DNA of 64,000 bases. Source: Coccinella septempunctata. Taxonomy: Eukaryota; Arthropoda; Insecta; Coleoptera; Coccinellidae. The notes beneath the pieces are model-generated. The model saw only the letters and a list, made by a program, of their open reading frames with translations, ran no database searches and was not told the DNA's origin. The position numbers were made by a program, and so were the translations under genes. Shown piece by piece: positions 1-11,100 of the stretch (positions are counted from its first letter, which is position 1; the number at the start of each line of letters is the position of its first letter). The stretch spans positions 28,161,521-28,225,520 of the forward strand of contig NC_058193.1 in assembly GCF_907165205.1 (NCBI RefSeq), in the 5' to 3' direction.

Positions 1-471
1 GTTGGAAGCCTAAAATTGCATTTAGAATGAGAAAATTCAAAAGTTTTGGTGATAATCTGGTGTGCAACAAACCGATCGTATTTTGTTCGGTAAACATCTG
101 CATGAAAAGTGGTGATATTGATGAGGGGCTAAGGTTAAGGAAGAAAGAACATTTTACTGAAAATATAACGTCGAGGCCTCGTTTTAATATCTGCATAATC
201 CAAGGAGAGGTTAAGTACTACCTTCGAATACTGGTACTGCTAGGAACCCATTGGTGCAGGAGGAGAAGAATGTAAAATGTTTTTTCTTGATAAAGGGAAA
301 GAACATACTTCTCTAAGAGAAATTACATTCCTATTTAGATTTTGATACTGTAGAAAGCGAAATACTGCACCTATTTTATATCACGAAGGTTCATTCTGAG
401 TTTAGATGATAGCAATCACTATTGTGACAGAAACCTAATGATTATCATAGGAGCTATTGAAAGAGCTTTAC
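1..471. other. Intron or edge sequence left of the carboxypeptidase exons
   Basis: On the minus strand this lies directly downstream of the donor of carboxypeptidase exon 2 (GTAAAG from 471 downward). I translated it looking for the next conserved M14 block (the arginine/asparagine segment and the third zinc ligand) and found none, so the gene most likely continues beyond base 1. The short plus-strand open frame at 27-275 has no recognisable motif. Confidence 0.5.
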
Positions 472-1152
472 CTCAATCAAATGGAGAAGGATTTCCCTGC
501 CAGGTGTTTCATTTCCGTGAATATTCCCTGTCAATTGGATGTTTGGAACTGTTTCCGAATTATTCTTGGCTGCAGTCAGCTCAAAAACTAGAAGATCACG
601 ACCTGCGAAGATCATGAATTATCTCAGGAAACAGATAAATGTGAATTCTCTATGTTATTCTATAAAACTTCTTGAACCAAAGCTAGTAAGGAACATTCTT
701 GTGAAGTAGTCTTTTGGTACTCTCCAATTCTAATTAATTCTAAAGAGAACTCATCAGGATAATGAATACGAATGCACTGAAACGCACTTCATTGAGCCCT
801 CAATTTATACATGGAAAAATATGTATCTGAATCATTTGTGAGCGAAATAATTATATTATATTGTGGTATATTGTGCAATTTTTCACAGATTGATAAAAAA
901 TTGTCGAAAATAGTTTTTCAAGAGTTTATTGAAAGTGCAGATTTCACAATATAACAATTTAGACTCACCCCCTTTAGACTTTCCAATCGAATACACCCTG
1001 GCTTCAAGTGGTTCCCTCACGTTTTCGCTAAATTCATACATCAATCGTTCTAATTCATCTTGACTATGGTACCTGAATTCCAAACTGAACACGTAAACTA
1101 TCGAGATCAAAAAGAATATCAGAATGTAATGTAGATTAACGTAAGGAGCCAT
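472..1152 (-). CDS. Metallocarboxypeptidase (M14, CPE/CPM/CPD type), 5' part only
   Basis: Secreted or membrane-associated zinc exopeptidase that would remove C-terminal Arg/Lys from peptides. Coding exon 1 is 1152-969 and exon 2 is 602-472, joined in phase (AAAGGGG / GTCGTGAT). The start is the first ATG, at 1152; residues 1 to about 25 form a signal peptide with a hydrophobic core (ILIFFLISIVYVF). Then comes the family pattern YHSQDELERLM, YSIGKSKGGRDLLVFEL and NIQLTGNIHGNETPGRE. The last block contains the HxxE zinc ligands (about H90 and E93). About 105 residues are present; the third zinc ligand and catalytic Glu would lie left of the window. Splice sites are consensus (GGTGAGT donor, CTTCGCAG acceptor). 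The family is known from carboxypeptidases M, E and D (Drosophila silver); which member this is cannot be decided from the N-terminus. Confidence 0.85.
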
Positions 1153-2107
1153 CTTCAACAATCTAAGTATTATATTCAATCATCTTTCGACGTGTATGGA
1201 ATGAATGTCCTAGTTACCGTCCTATAGGGCCCTCCCAGAGTTATTATTCTATTACGAACAGGGAAGTGAAATGAATCTTCCAATTTGAAACGAGATAATG
1301 TATAGGAGGTTTTTGACAGAGTGTATATTTGAAGTTGAGGAAATGAAGTAGGGACATTTAAATCCTCGTTCCAAGGAACAAAAGTGTTATCACTTTGAGC
1401 AAATGTGTGTAATTTTCGAATATTGAGCCAAAAATGAAGATTCGTGGTTGAATTCAATTCTTCTGTCCGTCTGTTCTGAGTTTACACTGCAACTTCCAAC
1501 AAGAAAGAATAGCTAAGTTCTAATTAAGGGTTAATTTAATTGGCAAAACCTATCCTATGGTCTCAGAGTTACCAAGGCACTTTTGGAAAGAGTATCGACC
1601 CTATTGGATTAACTCAGTAGCAGGTAGTAAAAAATGGCTGGATAACAAACTTGTAGAAGTCATCCCAGATAGTGGAGGTTTTTGAAACTTCAGAATTAAA
1701 GGGTAGGCTGTAAACTATGTGATCTAGAAAACAACTCCCATGGGGGACACAATAAACCTTAAGAACGCAGTGCAATGAAACCCTTCTTAAATCTACAATA
1801 ATACGTGAATTTGATAAATACTCTACATTCTCCATAACAAGACACCCCTATCGCGTTACCTTCGGAATACAGAATTATTTTTACCCCTCCTTCAAAACCA
1901 TTCGGTTTTATGGTTAGATTTTTGAAGTTTTCAAGGATTTTCTTTGGTCCAGTATTTGATACAATTCCAGATTTCAAATTGACACTACCGAAATGTTAGT
2001 GACATAAATCCATTCAAACTCAGTTCCAGTTCAGTTTGTATTATTCACAAGAGTAATTTCCGTTTTATGCTTCTTATTTTCGAAACCCTGTCAAAAACTG
2101 CTGAAAA
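1153..2107. promoter_or_regulatory. Divergent intergenic region between carboxypeptidase and CFAP61
   Basis: About 955 bp separates the two outward-pointing start codons, so this must hold both 5' UTRs and promoters or a shared bidirectional promoter. Minus-strand open frames at 1176-1457 and 1614-1977 show no recognisable family motif and no clear splice connection to the carboxypeptidase signal-peptide exon. I see no convincing TATA box. Confidence 0.4.
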
Positions 2108-5100
2108 ATGTCCGTTGTGAAACCCCTATTTTCGAATCAAAAAGCCTCACTTGCCTGTTACAATCCCCCCAAAGGAAAACCACTCAGTAGGAAAAACGTG
2201 AGAAGAATTGGCGTTAGAGATGTACCACGATTGTATTCTCTGAGGAATTCTATAACTGATAAGCTGTTCGGTGATGCTGATATTTATGACATAGTGTAAG
2301 GGAACGAAGAAATCCTGATTGGTAAGCCAAAAAGGGAGTTTTTGATTCACCCATAATTTTTCGATGACGTCAACTTTCTTGGTCTCAGCGGCAAAAGGAT
2401 GGCCATACCAAATTTTGCCCATAAATTTTCAGTCATTCGACATATTGATACAAGTTTTGAACTCTCATCAACATCAGTTTCTATTTCAGATATGTTGCGC
2501 TTTCACTTTTAATTCGTCCTGTTATTTTTGTATATAGGTTGTACCATCCTTACCCGATGTGAATCCAAGAAAGGAAATGGACTGACTGAAAAATTATGGG
2601 TTACTTAATTTTTTTCCAAATCTAGTAATTTACACGGTTTGAGCGGATTCAAAATTTTCAATGCACGAAATTATGGGTTAATGAAAAGTTCCAGTTTGGT
2701 CTACCATAGTCTAAAAGAAATCTGACTAAAATATAATGGTTTATTCATCATAATCAGCCATTTTTAGAGTGAATCAAACAGGGCTCGAATGATAAATATT
2801 AGAGAAGTCAGCTTCATTATCCCAACATAGTATTTGAGTAAAAGAATTGTCTTTAAATTTCTCTATCGTCGTGAAAGAATCAGTTCATTTTTGAAGCTCA
2901 AATTGCTTTGCAAATATAGAATCGATGTTTCTGTACCAGCAAGAACTGAGATGCTTGAACGTAAACTTAGAGGCTAATGAAAAATGTCCCATTTTCAGGT
3001 ACAATTCTTGTTTGTCTCTCGGAGTAGAAGATGATGGTAAATTAGTAGGAGCAGTATGTTTGAACGATTATCCAAATGTGAAGTCACTGCCTAGGTGGTC
3101 TTGGGACGGATGGCTGAAAAGCATGTTTAGTATAGAAACGATGACGACTGTAAATTCGAAATGGATTCAGCTATTACTATTCGACGTCAGTTATATGGCG
3201 AGCTTTTTGACGCCCTTAATGGAGGTACTATTTTTAGAACACAGAAAAATAAGATATGTTGCTCTTGCCATACCGCCTGGCATACCGATGACCACCTACC
3301 TGACCGAACATTCGACAAGGATACCACCAAAAGGTGAATTTTTTTCATCTGCTTCACTATAATTTCAGAAATAAGAAGTGTATAAAAAACAAGCATGTTT
3401 ATTAAGTGCATTTCGCTTTTAGAGCGAAAGATTCGATTACGCGCAATTTTTGTTGTCAAAATGAAATATTGATCATGTCATGATATATCGATAGGTACCA
3501 TATATGGAGGGTTATATCATAAATTATGAGTCACACTTCGTTCGCCAAATCGTGGCACTATTTTGTGAATATTGTTGCTTCAAACTCTAAGTTTGCAGGA
3601 ACCACATGGTCTTTCTGTTGATACTCTGAGTGGTAGTAGTTGGATAGTTCGATTTAGATCTCGATATTTGTTAGTCCTTTTATCAATAGATATTATCTAT
3701 TGAGATTCCGTTTATTGATTTTAAAACTATACCGTTTTCCTTCTATTCATTGAATCAAATCTCAACTTTCTTGTAGGGTGGAATTTTATGGCATATATGA
3801 AAGGGGTACTAGGCAAGAATATTTCAGAAATATGTCAAAAAATCATTCATTTATTTTTCCGTAGATTGTTTTGCCCTTCAATCAACAACATCATTGGGTC
3901 TACTGGTGAAGAAAGACTTCTTCAAGCAGTATAGAATACGAAGAGCTGTGGAAGAAGATAACGACGACATAACTGAAATCCTACATAGATACTCAAGCAC
4001 ATTTAAAAAATTATACGGGGAATACTTCATTTCTGAACTGCTGACGAGGGTTGAAGGTACCTCTAGACATGTAAGAAATCATAGAATTGAGAAATATAAA
4101 TCTACAAATCTAGTTAATAAGGCGGGTGTTCTAGTAATTCACACCCTAAATCACGATTTTTTTGCATGGCAACATGAGATTTGTGTGCAGGGGCGTTGTC
4201 CTGCAAAAACTAAACACCTTTGGATAGCTTTCCGCGTCTTTTATCTTTAATTTTTTCCGGTGGAGTGGTCGGTTATGTCGAATAGTAATCTCCGGTTATT
4301 GTTCTACCCTTATCCAAAAAATCAATCATGATTACTCCACGGCAATCCCAAAAAACTGAGGCAAGAACTTTTCCAACAGATTTTTGGACACGAAACTTCT
4401 TAGGTCTTGGAGAACCAGAGTGTCGCCATCCCATCGATTGTTGCTTTGTTTCTGGATCATCCATAGTAACAATTCGGTTTAAGAAGTCTACATCGTTTTC
4501 AAATCGAGCACAGATCGAACGCGATGCTTCTGCCCTTGCACGCTTTTGGTCAACATTCAAACATTTGGGATCCATTTTGCAGCAAGTTTTCTCATGTCCA
4601 AATTGACGTGAACTATATGATGAACTCGTTCGTATGAAATATTCAGTACTTCAGATATCCGTTTTAGCCCAATTCGACGGTCTGATAAAATCATGTCAGG
4701 AACTGCATCGATATTTTCGGGGACTGATACAGAAACTGGCCTTCCCGATCGGTCATCATCTTCAATGGAAAATTTACCTCTTTTGAAGCTTGCAGTCCAA
4801 TCCAAGGGTATTAAGCATATCTTAGTAAATCTGCTTAGCTCTTAACCCTTTTAAATACAGGTTTCACGATTTCGGTGGACATCTTCTTTCTTTTAATTTA
4901 TTGCGTAACTCTTTTTTGACCTCAAGCTTTACTCTGACACTTCTAATGAGTTATTGTTCGTTGCTATGGTAACGCAATATTTTTTTTATGCATAAAACTG
5001 GTCTATGCTAACTAGATATCAATACATCCTCGTATCCCTCTTGATATTCTGAATCTTAGGGTGATTCTAGTTCTATAGAAGGCGATGCCTCACTCCTGAG

Positions 5101-8100
5101 ATAGTATTACTAGTAATTTGTAATATGTAATATGTAAATTCACAAACTAAGTCTACTTCTTCATATACTATTGTTCTTATCCACACAGTAATGAAGTGTT
5201 CTATCAGAAATGAAGTCCTTCTGGAATGAAACATTTTTTTTTAATCTAGTATGCATTCTGCTCATTTACTGACGTCCATTCCGACGTTTTATGCCCAAAA
5301 CTTGACGTCCAACTGATATCTCCTTCTGCCTTAGCAACCTCCAATCACCCCTCTATATTCATTTCAGATAATAGTTGCTGAATTCAACGGTTACGCGGTG
5401 GCAGTTATGATACTGAATAAGACCGTCAATTACAACGTTCTTAACGAATCCTTCGAGGTTGGACCGTTTCATTCCTTCAAAACACCCCATGAGGACGACG
5501 AGTACATGCTGCCAACGGAAACGTATAGGTCCTTTGTAGATTTCATGGAAGAGTCCAGTATGGTGCTGCATCCATTGTAAGTTAAACCTAGAACTATGCC
5601 ATTTCTGTTCTTTTTTCAATGGAGAATAAAAAGGCATTGTATCTCAGTAACAAAATGACTTACATCTCTTCCCTGGCTATTTTACATGACACTATCTACT
5701 CAGGAAACATCTGACTAGAAAAGGTTTATCAAAAACTGACAGATGTATAAACCTAGCCATTGCAATCTAACATCACATAAAGAACGATTCGGTCGAGAAA
5801 CTTGAAGTAGTGTGGTAACCTCCTTGAAACCTTAAATACTGGAGTTTATTATATCTTTATAACTGGAGGGAGGGCAATCTCTAGATGAGGCAGTGGTGAG
5901 AACAGCTCTGATGGGGGTTACAATAGACCTAAAACTAACTGTAAGACCAGACTCAAATAGAAAAGCAGGTTAGTGAGGTGACGCAGCCTGAATTTTCGTA
6001 AAACATAGAAAAGAACAAGGCCACGCAAATGAAGCGTGACAGAAACTTGCCAGGCGCCTGGCCTAACTATCAACATGGCTAGAGTCAGACAACTACATAT
6101 CTGTTCTCATCGAGATGGCGATTGTGCTGCTCTGATGAGGTCAAATGAGACCGAAACCATGACAAATACCTATTATTTTCCGATCAGAATGGTCGTTGCG
6201 TTGATTACTCTGAATTTTAGTTTGGTTCGTTAATTCAATTTTCATTTCCATTTTAATTTTCTTTCGTTTTGATAGCGATCGGGCTTCCGTATCTTCCGAA
6301 GAGCCAGAATACGAGCCGCCGCGGTCTGAAAGCGGCTCCATCGGTGATTTTTACTCCAGTTCGGAAAGTAGCGAAGAATCGTGGACGATAGATCCTTCGA
6401 TCGATCTGTCTCTGATGCTGATCCACAGGGAAGATTCCGTGTTCGATTTCAACGATTACTACACGATACAGAGCCACACCAGTCTACTTTCCACCTGTTT
6501 GTTGAATACGGATGACTACGCGAGGCCCAGTCAACAGCAAGGAAGAAGGTCCAAGGGTTCCTCGTCCACAGAGTTCAAACCCGCGGTTCAAGGTGAGTGC
6601 TTGATGGCCATATGGGCCAGATTCATGGCATTTTCCATTACTCTTGCTAGAACTTATAATAATAATGGCTCTACAACCGATCATTTCTTAACCAACTCTG
6701 CAATAAAAGAAGGCTGCGTATCAGCTCCTTTACTCACCAATAATTCCGCCATAGCTATGCCATAGCAATATACAGACGACTGCGCACTTATCGCTAGCAG
6801 CCCAGAGGATCTACAGATACTGTTGGACACCTACGAACATACAGTCCCTGGCCATATTATTAGACGCATTGATTCGATGCAAAATCTCAATATTGAATTA
6901 TTAAATTGAATGTATATGTTACATATACTTCATCTGTAAATGGTTTTCACATATAATATATCATATTCAATAAAAAATATTGATTTATTGATGATTAAAC
7001 ATGAAATTCTAATATTTTGCTGAGCCACCCTGTGTAGCTATGAGAGCTTCATACTATCAATGCAGAATTGTTCGGTTTGCTGCATTCGAAGATAATGATT
7101 TCATATGTGGATTATCGAAATAACGTCCGAAATGCAGAATGCAAGAGGTCCACTGGAAGACATAGTACTGATTCATACTTAAGTACTAATACTACAACAT
7201 CAAAAATAAATGCCAAATAGAACAATTTAATGAGAGTCGTAGATGAAACTAACATTCTGTGGAAATGAAATTCAAATATTCTGCTTTTTCCTCGAGCAAT
7301 ACCAGTAAATATAAAAAAAAACCTCAGTGCGTCTAATAAACTGGTCAGGGACTGTATATACGAAGCTTAGGCCTTAGACTCAATATTGACAAAACCAAAA
7401 TCCTGGTAAGTCCGCCAGAAAACCTTCAATCAGATATCAGCCTGGAGAATGAAACTCTAGAACAGGTCGAGCAGTTCAAATACTTGGGAAGCTCCATAAA
7501 TAGTAGAGCTAACCTGGACACGGAAAAACAAAACCGTATCAATTCGGCATCACGGGCATTCTGGAAGCTAAAGGACAGAGTTTTTCAAAATCACGACCCC
7601 AATATGAAGACAAAGACTGCTGTTTACAAAGCAGTGATCCTCCCAACGCTTCTTCACGGAAGCGAAAGCTGGACTCCCTACAGGCGACACATTAAACAGC
7701 TTGAACAAACGCAACAACGTCATTTAAGACAAATAATGCACATCAGATGGTTCCACAAAGTTTCAAATGTAGGAGTCTTGCAGCGCGCGAGTTGTATTAC
7801 AATTGAGACTCAAGTAACGAAGGCCCGACTCAGATGGAACGGCCACATTCTGAGGATGCAAGACACAAGACTTCCCAAAAAAGCTCTATATGGCGAATTC
7901 ACAGTTTGTGTCAGAAGATTGGGAAATCTAAGTCTGTTACGAAGGAATTTCTCATCTCACAATCATAATAGTTCATCCTGTATATCCAATTCTAAAATGA
8001 GCCCTTTCTCCACAGACATGTTAAGAAAAACCATGAACATTCCCGGATTCTACGGTAGAGAAGACGCGTTCGCTCTAGAAGTCCTCGCAGCTCATCCAGA

Positions 8101-11100
8101 CTACGAATCATCGAAGGAAATCTTACTGGAGTCGGCTTTCGAATGTTTTCCTGACAGGAGCTACTGTTTGATGTGCCTGCCGTCGATAGAACCACCGGTC
8201 GATTTTCTCAAAGAATTTGTCAGGGTAACACCAAGAAGCATCAGCACCTTTCCTCATGAGCTTTTCGTGCGACATCGGTATGAATAGTTCCACATTTTTA
8301 TTTTACAGGGCGTCCCAGGAAAGAGAGTCAGGTGGTGGTCCAATATTGAACCGAGCGAACCTCAACAGTATCCAAAAAATAGTCGAAGAAAAAGAAATGT
8401 TCAGAAAAGATGGGGCATATTACGTATTATTATATGTAATTTACAGGGTGTTTTCAAAGGTTTTTTACAGGAGGTAGAACTCAAACTAAGTCGTTTAACC
8501 AAAAATTGTCTATACAAAATATCCAAGATGGCTAAGATACAACCCCTATACAAATTCGACAAAATTTCAATGAATTTCAAGTACGGGACTGTAGAAGGTG
8601 ACTCCGGCATTGCAAAAACGAAACAAAACATAAACATATGGCTGGACAATGAATGGTTCAGTACCAAGTTCATCGGATTAGATGCATCAGGTCACTTTTG
8701 AGAGAATCATAATTTTTGTATCGTGCAATTTAGGGTGAGAAACAAATGTAGAAAATCGAAGCAGTTTCTTGCTAATGTTAGTGATGTTGAAAAAGTGCTA
8801 TGATGTTTCCCCCTTTCATCCCATTTTTACGACGATTGTTGGAATGTTCGAACAAGAAGATTGTGATGCCCATTGTGAAAAAATTCGTGAATAATTTAGA
8901 CGAATTTTATTGGTGAGATTTTGAAGTACTATTCTATTTTTTACACTTGTGTCCTTAGTGTCTTCTGTCAGTTATTATCGAAATGAGCCATTTCATATAA
9001 ACGTGTAAGTTACTAAAAATTATGAAAACAATTCGGCAACTCTAAGTTTCCATTTTCATTACCACGTAAATGTCGAACGAGCCAATATCCTAAACGAAAC
9101 CACATGGTCGAATCAGGAGATAAGTTTTTTCCTACTGCTTTGTGATAATTCAGCTAACAAAGGGTCTAGGGTCGTATTAGGATCTATTTCAGTAATCATT
9201 TTCAATTTTTTTTTTCAATTTTGTCATTTTGAAAGTTTTGTATAGATAATTTTCGGTGAAACGCTTTATTTTGACCAGTTCTACCTTCTGTTGAGAAAAA
9301 AACCTCACCTTCAAATAAACCTGTATATTAATTCATAAACTTCAACTATGTGATCGATCATACATTTAAATGGACCCTAGAAGACTGCTTGGCCCTCTTT
9401 CCTGAGACGCCTTGTATATCAGCATGATATTTCTTCATTCAATAGGAACACCATGGATTGTGCTATGTACGTCAGACTTTGCGTTGCGGAAGATACCCCT
9501 TACGTGGAGGAATTTCTGAATCAGATGCTCAAAACTGAAGGTGTTTTCGAGCAATACGAAGAATCTGTTATAGAGGAGGATAGCAGATACGTATCCCTGA
9601 TCATGACCTGTGAAAAACAAATCGTAGGATTAGCCAGTAAGTTTTCTGCAAAATATAATGATTTTTTTCACGTCAGTGTCAAGTTTTTCTGTGATGTTCG
9701 ATTTTCTGATCAAGGCATGGCCACCATGCCCCATGATATGGTTTGGAAACTCATTGAAGTAGGTTCTCGAACTCATATGAATTATGAATTCATTTCATTC
9801 AGTTACCGCTTCAGAACTTACAGATTTCGAAAACTCACCCAAATTCTGTTAATGTAAATAATTGGTTAGCCGGAAAATCTCCGTTTTTTGGTAGTTTAAC
9901 CTTCGAGATATCTTCGCCTTGGACGTGGCTCGGGCCTTCAGCCCTCCTGGTTCGCACTGGCTCTTTACGTATGTGCTCAGGAGTGTCTTAAAATGAACCT
10001 CAGAGGTGCGCATATCTATATCACCACGGACAGCCAGGCCAAGCTCAGGCCCCTGGAATCACACTGCCAGAGATCTCTGCTGACATGGGAGTGCCTTAAT
10101 ACCATAAAGCAACTGGCCAGAGACAACAAAGTGACTCTACTATGGGTACCAGGGCACTGTGGTGTTGAAGGAAACGAGAAAGCCGATGAACTTGCACAAA
10201 AAACATTGAGGTTAATACCTGCTGGACCTGAGCCTTTCTCTAGGCTTGGAAAGTACTAATACAAGGCAGCGGTCCAACAATGGGAGTTGAACAACAGTCT
10301 AACCCTCTGGAGAAACACTCCTGGACTTACTCAGTCAAAGAAATTCGTATTCATATAGGAAAACTGGTCCTGGATACTCACGAGGTAACGGCTAAGGCCC
10401 CTAAGGATCTTGTCAGTTTTATCAACACCATTGGCGACCTCCTTGGGTTCCTATGAATGAGTAGGGTAGAGAACAAAAGATCTACATGGTCGCAGTTCCT
10501 GAAAGGCTAATAGTTCCACAACGACCCCGGTTCAAATAATAATAATAATAAGCTACGGTTTTCACTGAAGCTGGAAAACGTACCATCTGCTCTGCACTAG
10601 CCTTCTAATTTCCAAGATCCGTTCACTAGACATGAAACTTACTCACCCTCTGCACTGTGTGCAAAATAAAAGTAGTTCTGCATTAACTATTGTGTCACAG
10701 AAGGCTCCTTGTCTTTCAGTAATAAGTCAAAAGGTGGACACGAACTACCTCTACGCTCATTTCACCCTGTACAAATGGACGGACGAAGCCAAACACGGAC
10801 CCGGCACCCTAGCCATGCTAGAAAACTTCCTGATCTACCCGGTGTTCCAAAAATACTGCAGGTACTTCCTCAACGAGATACTGAGACTGGCCGATTTCTC
10901 ACTCCTGGTCTATCTGGTGACGCCCGAGGACCTGGACGAAGTGATCAAAGACCGTCCCCTGCTCAACTGCCTCCAGTACCTCGTGCCAGTGGCGCCGAGA
11001 CGTATGCCCGTCTACGATCCCGATTACATAGAAGAGGCATGTCTTCCCCCAACCTACGTCACGGATCCTGGTACAGTCCTTTCGCTCTTCATCGCCTCCA

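Noticed and set aside
1176..1457. Minus-strand frame upstream of the carboxypeptidase start, considered as an extra exon
   Set aside because: It ends in a stop before the signal-peptide ATG, lacks a supported splice link, and the signal peptide marks 1152 as the true start.
2147..2422. 91-codon minus-strand frame
   Set aside because: Overlaps CFAP61 exon 1, whose plus-strand reading joins in phase to exon 2 and matches the family.
8307..8477. Apparent continuation of CFAP61 exon 6 into the frame after TTTTATTTTACAG
   Set aside because: That sequence is the terminal repeat of a DNA element; the acceptor at 9444 restores the CFAP61 sequence (RNTMDCAMYV...).
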